Below are positions 32,941 through 42,597 of a DNA stretch of 64,000 nucleotides, piece by piece. A model generated the notes under the pieces. It had not been told where the DNA came from and ran no database searches. It was given only the letters and a program-made list of their open reading frames with translations. Source of the DNA: Candidatus Stramentimicrobium fermentans (lineage in GTDB: Bacteria; Atribacterota; Phoenicimicrobiia; Phoenicimicrobiales; Stramentimicrobiaceae); the NCBI GenBank assembly GCA_012520575.1, contig JAAYOB010000017.1, positions 22,832 through 86,831 of the forward strand, given 5' to 3'. Every line of letters starts with the position of its first letter. Position 1 is the first letter of the stretch. Both the position numbers and the translations under genes were made by a program.

Positions 32941-33735
32941 GTGAAAAGATATTCTCTTACCAGTAAAAGTAATTTAGTATTGTTCTTTTTTATTTCGACG
33001 GTATTTTTACTCAGCTTTTTAATCTGCGGTATTTCAACTAATGCCCAGCAGATAAAGATTGGCGGACTTTTTATTGACTCTAACCCAAGAGGTGCCCGGG
33101 TTTATCTGGACAATGCCTATAAGGGAGAAACACCTTTAGATTTAAAAAATGTTAATCCCGGCCAATATAGCATTAGACTTTCTTTGCCCGGTTATCAGGA
33201 CTGGTCTACTACCGTAATTGCTTTACCGATACTGACCGTAAAAGTTACCGCAGATTTGACACCAAAAGAGGAAAGAGGACTCGGTTCAATCTCTATTAAC
33301 TCTAATCCACAGGGAGCCGATGTTTATTTAGACGGAAAGTATGTCGGGTTAACACCTCTTAATTTACAGAATATCTCTACCGGCAGACATAGAATCGAGC
33401 TGTCTTTACCCGATTATGACGAATGGGCAGACGTGATAGAAGTGGCGGCATCTAAAACAGAGAGAGTATTTGTTGAATTATTGCCTCAATTAAAGTATGG
33501 TTCTCTGTCAATTTATTGCGAACAAGAAGATGCCAAAGTCTTTTTAAACGGTTCTTATCAGGCAGATACCAAAGAAGGTCCCACCGTATTGGAGGATTTA
33601 GAGGTTGGAGATTATGAGTTGGTGATAATCAAAGAGGAATTCAGAGCATGGGTAGGAGATATGGAGATTTATCCTGATGAGGTTACCTCAGTTGATATAA
33701 TAATGACCCCCATCTCCGGCAAGACACTACTATAG
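32941..33735 (+). CDS. PEGA-repeat envelope protein
   Basis: 264 residues: an N-terminal signal or anchor segment (about 10-33), then three PEGA repeats starting near residues 41, 118 and 186. The first two are canonical (SNPRGARVYLDNAYKGETP and SNPQGADVYLDGKYVGLTP); the third is divergent. PEGA domains are small beta-sandwiches found on the outer face of surface proteins. There is no enzyme domain. It starts at GTG after GGAGG. It converges with the ABC transporter operon on the other strand, so it is a single-gene unit. Confidence 0.85.
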   Translation: MKRYSLTSKSNLVLFFFISTVFLLSFLICGISTNAQQIKIGGLFIDSNPRGARVYLDNAYKGETPLDLKNVNPGQYSIRLSLPGYQDWSTTVIALPILTVKVTADLTPKEERGLGSISINSNPQGADVYLDGKYVGLTPLNLQNISTGRHRIELSLPDYDEWADVIEVAASKTERVFVELLPQLKYGSLSIYCEQEDAKVFLNGSYQADTKEGPTVLEDLEVGDYELVIIKEEFRAWVGDMEIYPDEVTSVDIIMTPISGKTLL

Positions 33736-33833
33736 TTTTTAAAAAATATTTTATTGAAAGGAAAATAAAGCCAATTTATCTTGATGGGAGCAGACGCCCT
33801 AAATCTGTAAAGTTATTACTTTAAAATCAGGGT

Positions 33834-35090
33834 TTAGGTGATTTCTTCTTTTTTGTTGCGTGTTGCCACATCGAATACTACAGCAGCTACCAGAACCAGC
33901 GCGCGAACAACATATTGATAGGAAATATCAATACCCATCAAGTTCATACCACTGGTCAGGGACATCATGACAAAGGCACCTACAATAGAGCCGCTGATTT
34001 TTCCAATGCCGCCGGATGGTGAGGCACCTCCCACAAAAGCTGCGGCAACAGCATCCAGTTCAAATAATGTTCCGGCTGTGGTTGTAGCTGATTTAAAACG
34101 TGATGCATAAAGTATTCCAGATAACGCGGCAAGTATACCCATAGAGCAAAATACAGTATAAGTTATTCTTTTAACACTGATTCCGGTAAGCTGTGCAGCT
34201 TCGGGATTACCACCAACCGCATAGATATGCCGACCTAAATTAGTTCTGTTCATAATAAAATGGTAGAACAGAACCACCACTATCACAGTTACTGCCGTCC
34301 AGGATAGCCCTCTATAACCTGAAAGTATCCAGGTTATTACGCCTATTAAGGCTGACATGAGAACCAGTTTTACAATAAAAAGGTGAATAGGGGAGACCTT
34401 GAAATTGTGGTAGAGCATCCTATTCCGTCTATTAATTTCGCTTAAAATATAAAAAATGATTACTAAAATTCCCAGGAGAAAAGTCAGTTTATGTATTCCC
34501 CTTAAAAATCCTACATCGGGAATAAAAGAAAGGTCAGGAATATAACCATTACCAATAGCATTAAAAAAATTATTGGTTATAACAATGGTGCCCCGGTGCA
34601 TGGTTACCAGTTGTAATGCCCCGCGGTAACCTAACCAACCTGCAAGCGTTGCCACAAAAGCCGGGATTTTCATCTGACCAACCAGAAACCCGGTTAAAAA
34701 TCCTGCCAGTATTCCTAAAGCGAATATTAAAGCAATGCTAAGAGGTGCCGACCAATGCCAGAATTCCATAGCAGTTGCTGCCACCGCTCCTAAGAAACCG
34801 GAAAGATAGCCCACTGAAAGGTCAATATGAGAAATAATAATTACCAGGGTCATTCCTATGGCTAATACCGCAATATAACCGGTCTGGTTTATAAGATTGC
34901 TGATGTTTCGGGAGGAAAGGAAGACACCTTTGGTAGTGATAGTAAAGATTATTATAATAACTAAGAGAGCAATATACATACCCCATTCACGTATGTTTTC
35001 CTGCAATATCTTATTGGCACTTTTTATTAAAGCAGTTTCTTCCGGATTATTTATAAGCGGCATAATCCTTTTTACCTCTTTCTTAAGCAT
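33834..35090 (-). CDS. xylH: Sugar ABC transporter permease (XylH type)
   Basis: About 418 residues with roughly ten hydrophobic helices. The family block [37 protein letters not shown] and the C-terminal [19 protein letters not shown] motif are diagnostic of the ribose/xylose permease family. I chose the ATG at 35090 because it overlaps the stop of xylG by eight bases, indicating coupling; the ATG at 35063, behind AAGAGG, is possible too. It is the last gene of a three-gene operon. Unlike RbsC it has the longer XylH-type insert ([11 protein letters not shown]) between helices. Confidence 0.88.
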   Translation of the reverse strand: MLKKEVKRIMPLINNPEETALIKSANKILQENIREWGMYIALLVIIIIFTITTKGVFLSSRNISNLINQTGYIAVLAIGMTLVIIISHIDLSVGYLSGFLGAVAATAMEFWHWSAPLSIALIFALGILAGFLTGFLVGQMKIPAFVATLAGWLGYRGALQLVTMHRGTIVITNNFFNAIGNGYIPDLSFIPDVGFLRGIHKLTFLLGILVIIFYILSEINRRNRMLYHNFKVSPIHLFIVKLVLMSALIGVITWILSGYRGLSWTAVTVIVVVLFYHFIMNRTNLGRHIYAVGGNPEAAQLTGISVKRITYTVFCSMGILAALSGILYASRFKSATTTAGTLFELDAVAAAFVGGASPSGGIGKISGSIVGAFVMMSLTSGMNLMGIDISYQYVVRALVLVAAVVFDVATRNKKEEIT

Positions 35091-35853
35091 AATCGTCTCT
35101 TGCACCAATAATATAGGCAACTACGTGTTCGCGAAAGGTGTCGATATCACCGGTCACTCTTGTGTCGCAAACTTTACGTCCCTGACGCAGTACAATCATA
35201 CGGTCACTTACCTGATAGATATCTTCGATGCGGTGGCTGATAATAATAATAGAATTGCCCTGTTTCTTTAGTTCTTTTACTAAATCTAAAACTTTCTTGA
35301 TAGCAGCAACACTGAGTGCGGCGGTGGGTTCGTCCATTATGGTAACCCGGGCATTAAAAGCAGTAGCCCGGGCAATTGCTATAGCTTGTCTTTGTCCACC
35401 GGAGAGGCTTTCTACTTTTAGACGTACGGAGGCAAGATCGATTTTGAGTCTATCCAGGAGTCGCTCTGTTTCTCTTTCCATATAGTGTTCATCCAGTATC
35501 CCTATATCACCAATCTTAAAATTCATCTTTTCTCTGCCCATAAATACATTAGCGACCACATCCAAGTTATTGGCTAATGCCAGGTCTTGGTATAGCATCT
35601 CTATTCCATAGTGATGTGCATCACGGGAGCTGGCCATATTTATCTTCTTACCTTCTATAAATATTTCCCCTTCGTCAGGAATGTAAGCCCCGCTAAGTAT
35701 TTTCATCAAAGTGGATTTTCCGGCAGCATTATCACCCACCAGTCCCAATATCTCATTATGATGTAATACCAAATCCACGCCTTTTAAAGCCTGTACACCG
35801 CCAAAATTTTTCTTAATATTACACATCTTCACAACCGGTACTCTGTCTATCAT
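35083..35853 (-). CDS. xylG: Sugar ABC transporter ATP-binding protein, single-domain (XylG/FrcA type)
   Basis: 256 residues with one nucleotide-binding domain. Walker A is GDNAAGKST (about 38-46), the signature is [13 protein letters not shown], Walker B is VTIMDEPTA, and the H-loop is IIISHR. Classical XylG, RbsA and MglA have two fused ATPase domains (about 500 residues); here there is one, as in FrcA, so it must act as a homodimer. It couples to the permease downstream. The binding-protein gene is upstream beyond a hairpin. Confidence 0.9.
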   Translation of the reverse strand: MIDRVPVVKMCNIKKNFGGVQALKGVDLVLHHNEILGLVGDNAAGKSTLMKILSGAYIPDEGEIFIEGKKINMASSRDAHHYGIEMLYQDLALANNLDVVANVFMGREKMNFKIGDIGILDEHYMERETERLLDRLKIDLASVRLKVESLSGGQRQAIAIARATAFNARVTIMDEPTAALSVAAIKKVLDLVKELKKQGNSIIIISHRIEDIYQVSDRMIVLRQGRKVCDTRVTGDIDTFREHVVAYIIGARDDYA

Positions 35854-35984
35854 TAGTCTTCCCCAGTCTTCCTCTTGGTATCTTGTTTTGAGAATTTATA
35901 GAAACATAAAATTAAATAAAGACTTATGATCTTCAATTCATTTCTAGGCTAGATTTTATTTGCCTTATCTATCGGCCGTCAGTT

Positions 35985-36037
35985 AAAATGAGCGAAGTGA
36001 AACATTTTTAATTTAAAAGCCTCACTCCGCTCATTTT
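35985..36037 (-). other. Stem-loop between xylF and xylG
   Basis: AAAATGAGCGAAGTGA (35985-36000) and TCACTCCGCTCATTTT (36022-36037) pair over 16 bases with one mismatch. On the transcribed (minus) strand it follows xylF and precedes xylG. A short U-tail could allow partial termination. This is the third binding-protein gene in the window followed by such an element. Confidence 0.7.
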
Positions 36038-36092
36038 GTCAATTTAAAACAGGAAAGAACTATTTAATATTCTGAATTAGTCCCTGTTTCTT

Positions 36093-37181
36093 CTAATCTA
36101 AGCCGGTAAACTCGGAGGCATCCCAGTAACCGGAGTCAATTATTGCTGCCTTAACGTTACCCTTATCTACTGAAATAACCTGAGAGGGTTTGGCCGGAAC
36201 ATCTATTCTGCCATTATTGTAGGTATGCGTTGCCTCAGGTACCCCGCCTTCCAGGAAAGTAACTGCTGCATCGCTGGCATCTTTTACTAAAGTTCTGACG
36301 TCTTTCAAAACTGTCATAGATTGTTTTCCATCGATGATGTACTGTACTGAGGGTATTTCGGCATCCTGACCACTGATAACATAGCTCTTTATATCTTTAT
36401 CATCGGCAAACGCATCTGCAATAGCACGGGAAGTACCATCATTAGGGGCAAGTATAAATACATCACCCTTGTCTGCCACTTCAGCAACGGTTAAATTTGC
36501 TTCAGCTAAATTTTTTGCAGTAGTAAAATCCCATTCAGTGGTAACTTGACCAAGGATATCTCCCATTTCAGCACGAGTTAATTCAGCTTTACCCTGTAAA
36601 TCGATGGCTTTGCTGGAATTCTTAATTACAAAAGTACCGTCAGCTATCTTGGGCTGCAGAACATTCCAGGCACCTTCAAAGAACAGGAAAGAGTTATTAT
36701 CGGTTGCGGCACCCGCATAGAGATAAAGCGGATTTCCAGTGCCGGAAGCCTTGTCAACGAGATATTGCGCCTGGGCAGCTCCCACGGCAATGCTGTCAAA
36801 GGTTACATAATAATCGACCGATTCGGTTTCCAGAATCAAGCGGTCATAAGAGATAACCTTTAAACCCGCTTCCCTTGCCTCATCGGCAGAGGCGGCAGCA
36901 GCAGTAGCATCATGAGGGCAAATAATTAATATTTTGGCACCTTTGGTAATTAATGCTTCAACATTTTCTTTTTCTCGGGCAGAAGAACCTTGACTGAAGA
37001 GAATTTCGGCACTGTAACCGGCAGTTTTAAGGGCATCATTGAAACGAGCTTCATCTTGTATCCAGCGAGGCTCATCTTTGGTGGGGAGAACTATACCAAC
37101 TTCGATGGTTTGGGCAAAGGAATAGCTGATGGCTGTTGCCACAAAAAATAGAACTAAAATCCATACAATTGACCTTCTCAT
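36093..37181 (-). CDS. xylF: Sugar ABC transporter substrate-binding protein (XylF/ChvE type)
   Basis: 362 residues with a signal peptide (hydrophobic core IVWILVLFFVATAISYSFA, residues 5-23). It is a type-1 periplasmic-binding fold. KVISYDRLILE and VDYYVTFDSIAVG are the ligand-facing motifs typical of XylF and ChvE (aldose and aldose-like ligands), and SGQDAEIPSVQYI is also typical. The start ATG follows AAAGGAGTGA on the minus strand. With xylG and xylH it forms a high-affinity sugar importer. Ligand is probably a pentose or other aldose; xylose specificity is not proven. Confidence 0.9.
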   Translation of the reverse strand: MRRSIVWILVLFFVATAISYSFAQTIEVGIVLPTKDEPRWIQDEARFNDALKTAGYSAEILFSQGSSAREKENVEALITKGAKILIICPHDATAAAASADEAREAGLKVISYDRLILETESVDYYVTFDSIAVGAAQAQYLVDKASGTGNPLYLYAGAATDNNSFLFFEGAWNVLQPKIADGTFVIKNSSKAIDLQGKAELTRAEMGDILGQVTTEWDFTTAKNLAEANLTVAEVADKGDVFILAPNDGTSRAIADAFADDKDIKSYVISGQDAEIPSVQYIIDGKQSMTVLKDVRTLVKDASDAAVTFLEGGVPEATHTYNNGRIDVPAKPSQVISVDKGNVKAAIIDSGYWDASEFTGLD

Positions 37182-37333
37182 TATTTTATCACTCCTTTAA
37201 AATTTTTAAACTGTGGTTAATAATACTGATATACTTTTATTCTAATGAATCACCGCCTTTCAAGGTTTAGGTATTTTAAAAGCTTCTGTAAAAGTGAACC
37301 CTATTGTTATAATATATTTCTATACTTTTAATG

Positions 37334-38488
37334 TCAAATTGCTATCCATTTTTCAGAGGATTGATTGCTCTTTAGAATTGCCTCCACAAAGGCAAGTCCT
37401 GCTATCCCTTCTTCTATTCCGGGAAAATTCCAGCCGCTTTCGCCACCGGGACAGGGCTGCTGCTTATTCCTTAAGCAGTGTATTGCCTTAAAGAAGGAGG
37501 AATAGATATTGGCGAAGGCACAGAGAAAGCCCTCCGGGTGTCCGGGAGGGAAGTTTGATGCCTTTCGAGCATCCTCACTCAATACCGGAACACCCTTTTT
37601 AAATATTGTGCTGGTTCCGTCTGAATTCATCATTTCCAATGTTTCTGGAAATTCCTGGTCCCAGGATAAACCGGCAATATCTCCATAAATTTTAATACGC
37701 AAGGCATTTCCTTCACCGGTAGAAACCTGAGAGGCATGGAGAAGGCCATTAATCCCATTATTAAATTTAAGGAGTACCGTACCATTATCGTCCAGACAAT
37801 TTCCCGGAATTGTCGAGTTGAGGTTGGCACATACTTTTTCAGGAACTAAACCGGTAATAGTTTGAACTAAGTTTAAGGCATGGATTCCGATATCGAGCAT
37901 AGTACAGGAGGGTCCTGAGATGGCCGGGTCAAGATGCCAGGTTTTAAATTCCTCCGGGTTTTTAATGAGGGGAGAAAGCCATCCCTGACTGTAACTTACT
38001 AAAATATTGATCAAATTTCCTAATTTTCCGGACTTAATCAGATATCTGGCTTGTTTTACCATAGGATAGCCGGTATACCCATGAGTAAGAGCAAGGACCA
38101 TTTCGGTCTTTTTCTGGACGTCCTTTATTTCCAGCGCCTCAGCGAGGGATATAGCTATCGGTTTATCAGCTATTACGTGAAATCCATTTTCCAGAAAAGC
38201 TTTTATCATCTTACAATGCAGGTAATTAGGGGTGGCAATTATAACAAAGTCAATTCTCTCTTCAGCGGGGAGAGTATTTTCTTTTTCAATCATTTCAGTA
38301 CAATTACAATAGATTCGGCATCGTTCTATTCCCAGTTCCAATCCCCGCTTGATACATCGGTCAGGGTCACTGGAAAATACACCGGCTATTATCTCAGCTT
38401 CATTATAAAGAGCAGCGGCTGCGTAATGGGCAAAGCCAATAAAGGAATCTTTACCCGCTCCTATTATTCCTCCCTTTAACTTGTCCAT
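37334..38488 (-). CDS. Gfo/Idh/MocA-family oxidoreductase
   Basis: About 384 residues. The ATG at 38488 puts the Rossmann loop GGIIGAGKDSFIG right at the N-terminus; an in-frame TTG 27 bases earlier is less likely. The central ADKPIAIS motif (EKP in most members, with the catalytic Lys) and the HYAAAALYN segment mark the family, and GPSCTMLDIGIHALNLV carries the conserved catalytic Asp and His. These enzymes oxidise or reduce sugars, inositols or sugar derivatives with NAD(P). It lies upstream of xylF on the same strand (152-base gap), so it may process the imported sugar. Confidence 0.88.
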   Translation of the reverse strand: MDKLKGGIIGAGKDSFIGFAHYAAAALYNEAEIIAGVFSSDPDRCIKRGLELGIERCRIYCNCTEMIEKENTLPAEERIDFVIIATPNYLHCKMIKAFLENGFHVIADKPIAISLAEALEIKDVQKKTEMVLALTHGYTGYPMVKQARYLIKSGKLGNLINILVSYSQGWLSPLIKNPEEFKTWHLDPAISGPSCTMLDIGIHALNLVQTITGLVPEKVCANLNSTIPGNCLDDNGTVLLKFNNGINGLLHASQVSTGEGNALRIKIYGDIAGLSWDQEFPETLEMMNSDGTSTIFKKGVPVLSEDARKASNFPPGHPEGFLCAFANIYSSFFKAIHCLRNKQQPCPGGESGWNFPGIEEGIAGLAFVEAILKSNQSSEKWIAI

Positions 38489-38796
38489 AAGGAACTGCCT
38501 AAATTTAATTGCCAATTTTTAACAGTTTGAACAATTCTTTGACCAACAAATGGCTCTCTTTTTATTTTAGCACAAAAATAATTCTTTTTCTATAAGGCTG
38601 CCTTACGCTTTATGATATGTTGTTAAAAAATCCGCCTTCAGAGTAATATAAATAAAGTCATAGAAAAAATATTCCATTTATTTTATATTATATTATGAAT
38701 AAAAAAACAATTTTTTTGTATAATTAGATTTGTTATTATCATTAAAATTGTGCAAAATAGACAGACATACAGACACAGAAATGGGAGTCCTCAAGA

Positions 38797-40575
38797 TTGT
38801 TTAAAATATTAAAAAAGTTAAAACCCTATCGGTTATCGATTGTCGGGGTAGTATTTTTTGTTTTTTTACAGGCTATTTCGGAGTTATTCTTGCCTACTCT
38901 GATGTCCAATATTGTAGATACGGGGGTAGTACAAGGAGATATAGGCTATATTCTGCGAATCGGGGGCATAATGCTGCTCATTACCCTTATAGCCATGTTC
39001 GGTTCTGTTATCGGTAGTTTTTTATCTTCCCGGGTGGCTATAGGATTTGCCAGAGACTTAAGGGCACAGGTTTTTAGGAAAGTGGAAAGTTTTTCCTTGG
39101 AAGAATTCAGTGAGATTGGGGCTGCCTCTTTAATTGTAAGAACAACTAACGATGTTACTCAGATTCAGCAGTTAACAGTCGTTTTATTGAGGATGTTTTT
39201 ACGAGCCCCCATGCTCTTTATCGGGGGTATTGTTATGGCTATCACCAAGAATATCGAATTGGCTATGCTGTTGGTGGCAATTTTGCCTATCCTGGTGATT
39301 ATTGTCTTTTTTGTGGCCAAGAAGAGTACGGCACTCTTTCAGGCGATGCAAAAGAGAATAGATAGACTGAATATGATATTTCGGGACTATCTTACCGGTA
39401 TCAGGGTTATAAGAGCCTTTAACAGGGAGAATTATGAACAGCAGAGATTCGATAAGAGTAACTTAGAGTTAACCGATACCTCTAAAAGAGTTAACGCACT
39501 TCTGGCTCTCTTGATGCCGCTTATGGTTCTGATTCTCAATCTGACTATTGTAGCTATAGTTTGGCTGGGGAGTATCAGAGTGGAGCATAGGGGTATGCAG
39601 GTAGGAGACCTGATGGCCTTCGTGCAATATGCCTCACAAATCATGTTCTCCTTAATTATGTTTTCCATGATGTTCATGATGATTCCCAGAGCCTCCGTCT
39701 CGGCGGTCAGAATTAATGAGGTTTTAGATATTGAGCCGAATATTGAGGACCCGGCCATATCATTGCTACAAACTCTATTAGAAAAGGATAAAGAAAAACA
39801 ACTTCCGGATGCACCGGATAAAAAAAGAACCGGTTATTTAAAGTTTGACAAGGTAAGCTTCTGTTACCAAAATGCTGCAGAACAAGTTCTGAAAGACATC
39901 TCCTTCCAAGCCAATCCCGGTGAGACTACTGCTATTATCGGAAGCACCGGCTCAGGGAAATCAACTTTAATCAATCTCATTCCCAGATTTTATGATGTTT
40001 CAAAGGGTAGTATTTCCATTAATGGTGTGGATATCAGAAATATTTCTCAGGAAGAACTACGCAATATGATTGGTTTAGTCCCGCAAAAGGCCATCCTTTT
40101 TACCGGAACTATTGCGGAAAATATCAGTTTTGGTAATAATACCTTGAATATAGATGAAATTAAGAGGGCGGCAAAGATAGCACAGGCGGCGAGATTTATT
40201 GAGAGGATGCCTAATGGGTATAATTCTTTGATTGCCCAAGGCGGCACTAATCTGTCGGGAGGAGAAAAGCAGCGTATGTCCATTGCCCGGGCCATTGCCC
40301 GGCATCCTGATATCTTTATCTTTGACGATAGCTTCTCTGCGCTTGATTTTAAGACCGAAGCCGGACTGAGGGAAGCTTTAAAGGATGAGATAAAAGATAA
40401 GACAGTATTAATAGTTGCCCAAAGGGTAACCACAGTAATGGGGGCAGATCAGATTATTGTTTTGGATAAAGGTGAAATTGTAGGTATTGGAAAACACCAT
40501 GAACTGATTAAGACTAGTCCGGTATATAAGGAAATCGTAGTTTCACAACTGGCAGAAGAGGGTTTACATGAATAA
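38797..40575 (+). CDS. Heterodimeric ABC exporter, degenerate-site half (TM287-like)
   Basis: 592 residues: six-helix exporter membrane domain (about 1-320) plus ATPase domain. Walker A is GSTGSGKST, the signature LSGGEKQR is canonical, but Walker B ends FIFDDS, so the catalytic Glu is Asp. That matches TM287, the non-catalytic half of TM287/288-type exporters. It starts at TTG after GGGAG. It overlaps the next gene by eight bases. Probable role: export of drugs, lipids or peptides. Substrate unknown. Confidence 0.9.
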   Translation: MFKILKKLKPYRLSIVGVVFFVFLQAISELFLPTLMSNIVDTGVVQGDIGYILRIGGIMLLITLIAMFGSVIGSFLSSRVAIGFARDLRAQVFRKVESFSLEEFSEIGAASLIVRTTNDVTQIQQLTVVLLRMFLRAPMLFIGGIVMAITKNIELAMLLVAILPILVIIVFFVAKKSTALFQAMQKRIDRLNMIFRDYLTGIRVIRAFNRENYEQQRFDKSNLELTDTSKRVNALLALLMPLMVLILNLTIVAIVWLGSIRVEHRGMQVGDLMAFVQYASQIMFSLIMFSMMFMMIPRASVSAVRINEVLDIEPNIEDPAISLLQTLLEKDKEKQLPDAPDKKRTGYLKFDKVSFCYQNAAEQVLKDISFQANPGETTAIIGSTGSGKSTLINLIPRFYDVSKGSISINGVDIRNISQEELRNMIGLVPQKAILFTGTIAENISFGNNTLNIDEIKRAAKIAQAARFIERMPNGYNSLIAQGGTNLSGGEKQRMSIARAIARHPDIFIFDDSFSALDFKTEAGLREALKDEIKDKTVLIVAQRVTTVMGADQIIVLDKGEIVGIGKHHELIKTSPVYKEIVVSQLAEEGLHE

Positions 40576-42451
40576 AAAAGAAGACAGACCAACCATACAG
40601 ATGGGAGGATTTGGCAGAGGACCGGGCAGTCGTCGTGGTTTAACGACCTTAGTAGAAAAACCGAAGGATTTTAAAGGGAGCCTATGGCGGCTGATTGCTT
40701 ATTTAAAACCACATTGGGTTAAGATTATATTTACCTTCTTAGCAGCTATTACCGGTTCTATCTTTGTTATTATAAGTCCCAAGGTAATGGGTCTTGCTAC
40801 CACTAAATTATTTGAGGGCTATCTTTTAAAAATAAGGCAGGTTCCGGGGGCAGCTATCGATTTTGACTATATCTTTAATATTATTGCTATTTTGATCGGG
40901 TTATATATCTTCAATGCATTATTTGCCTATCTGCAGAATTATATTATGGTCGGAGTTACCCAGCAAATCGTCTACGAGCTGCGCAAAGGTATCAGTGCTA
41001 AACTGATCAGATTGCCTCTCAGTTATTTTGATGGCAGAACACATGGGGAAATTATGAGCCGTGTGACCAATGATATAGATACCGTGAGTAATACCTTGCA
41101 GCAGAGCATTACCCAATTTATTACTGCTGTAGTAACTTTAACGGGCACTATGATCATGATGCTGACCATCAGTCCTCTTCTCTCTCTGGTAATCTTCATC
41201 ACACTCCCTTTAAGTATTCTCGTTACCAGAATCGTGGCTCGCCAATCCCAGAAATATTTTGCACGGCAGCAGAGTCTGCTGGGACATTTAAATGGCCATG
41301 TGGAAGAGATGTACACCGGCCATAAGATAGTAAAGGCTTTCAATTATGAAAAAAAATCTATGGCACAATTTGACAAACTCAATGAACAGCTCTTTGAAAC
41401 CGGTTGGAAAGCTCAGTTCATTTCGGGAATTATTATGCCGCTTATGATGGCTATCGGCAATCTCAGCTATGTTTTTGTCGTTATTCTGGGAGGCATTTCT
41501 GTAGCCAGAGGAACAATCACTATAGGCGATGTACAGGCCTTTATCAATTATTCAAGGCATTTTACTCAACCCATTGTGCAAACCGCCAATATTGCCAATA
41601 TAATCCAATCTACTATCGCAGCAGCTGAGCGGGTTTTTGAGGTCTTTGATGAGCCTGAAATGGCCCCGGATAATGATACTTTGACTTTAATATCAAAACC
41701 GGAGGGTAATATTAATTTTGACCACATTAATTTCGGCTATACTCCGGAAAAAATAGTTATCAAAGACGTAAGCATAGAAGTTGAAAAAGGGCAGACTATT
41801 GCTATAGTTGGTCCCACCGGAGCAGGAAAGACTACTTTAATAAATCTCCTGATGCGTTTTTATGAAATAAATAGCGGAAAAATAACTCTGGACGGTATTA
41901 ATATTCATGACCTGAAACGCGCAGAGCTGAGGAGTTTTTTTGGAATGGTTTTACAGGATACCTGGCTGTTTAAAGGCACTATCAGGGAGAATATTGCCTA
42001 TGGTAAAGAAAAAGCTACTGAAGAGGAAATTATTGAGGCAGCGAAGATGGCTTACGCCGACCATTTTATTAATACCCTTCCTGCGGGATATGAGACTGTC
42101 ATAGATGAGGAGGCAACTAATATTTCACAGGGGCAAAAACAATTGCTGACCATTGCCCGTGCCATCCTGGCTAATCCCCCCATCTTAATTTTAGATGAGG
42201 CAACCAGCAATGTTGACACCAGAACAGAAATATTAATTCAAAACGCCATGTTGGGATTGATGGAAGGTAAGACCAGTTTTGTCATAGCTCATCGTTTATC
42301 CACTATTCAGGGGGCAGACTTGATACTGGTTATGCGCAAGGGTGAGATTATAGAAAAGGGCAGCCATAAAGAATTGTTAGAACAGAAAGGTTTTTATGCC
42401 GATTTATACAACAGTCAGTTTGTGGGATTAAATTTCGTTAAAACCGCTTAG
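40568..42451 (+). CDS. Heterodimeric ABC exporter, catalytic half (TM288-like)
   Basis: 627 residues. The N-terminus carries an extra glycine/arginine-rich tail (GGFGRGPGSRRG) before the six-helix domain. Walker A is GPTGAGKTT, Walker B ends LILDEATSN with the catalytic Glu, and the signature is degenerate (ISQGQKQ instead of LSGGQ). So the consensus ATP site is formed by this Walker B and the partner's intact signature, and the degenerate site by the partner's Asp and this signature. Overlapping start (ATGA) indicates strict co-translation. Confidence 0.9.
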   Translation: MNKKEDRPTIQMGGFGRGPGSRRGLTTLVEKPKDFKGSLWRLIAYLKPHWVKIIFTFLAAITGSIFVIISPKVMGLATTKLFEGYLLKIRQVPGAAIDFDYIFNIIAILIGLYIFNALFAYLQNYIMVGVTQQIVYELRKGISAKLIRLPLSYFDGRTHGEIMSRVTNDIDTVSNTLQQSITQFITAVVTLTGTMIMMLTISPLLSLVIFITLPLSILVTRIVARQSQKYFARQQSLLGHLNGHVEEMYTGHKIVKAFNYEKKSMAQFDKLNEQLFETGWKAQFISGIIMPLMMAIGNLSYVFVVILGGISVARGTITIGDVQAFINYSRHFTQPIVQTANIANIIQSTIAAAERVFEVFDEPEMAPDNDTLTLISKPEGNINFDHINFGYTPEKIVIKDVSIEVEKGQTIAIVGPTGAGKTTLINLLMRFYEINSGKITLDGINIHDLKRAELRSFFGMVLQDTWLFKGTIRENIAYGKEKATEEEIIEAAKMAYADHFINTLPAGYETVIDEEATNISQGQKQLLTIARAILANPPILILDEATSNVDTRTEILIQNAMLGLMEGKTSFVIAHRLSTIQGADLILVMRKGEIIEKGSHKELLEQKGFYADLYNSQFVGLNFVKTA

Positions 42452-42597
42452 CGCAAAAAAACCGGACAGTATTCCGTTAATTATTTAAAAATTAGGATAT
42501 TTTTTCATTAGTATAATCCGCATTGTTTTAATGGATTTCTGAATAATTTTATTAATATTAATTACCTATTACAGTAAGAAAGCATAACAAGAAAGTC

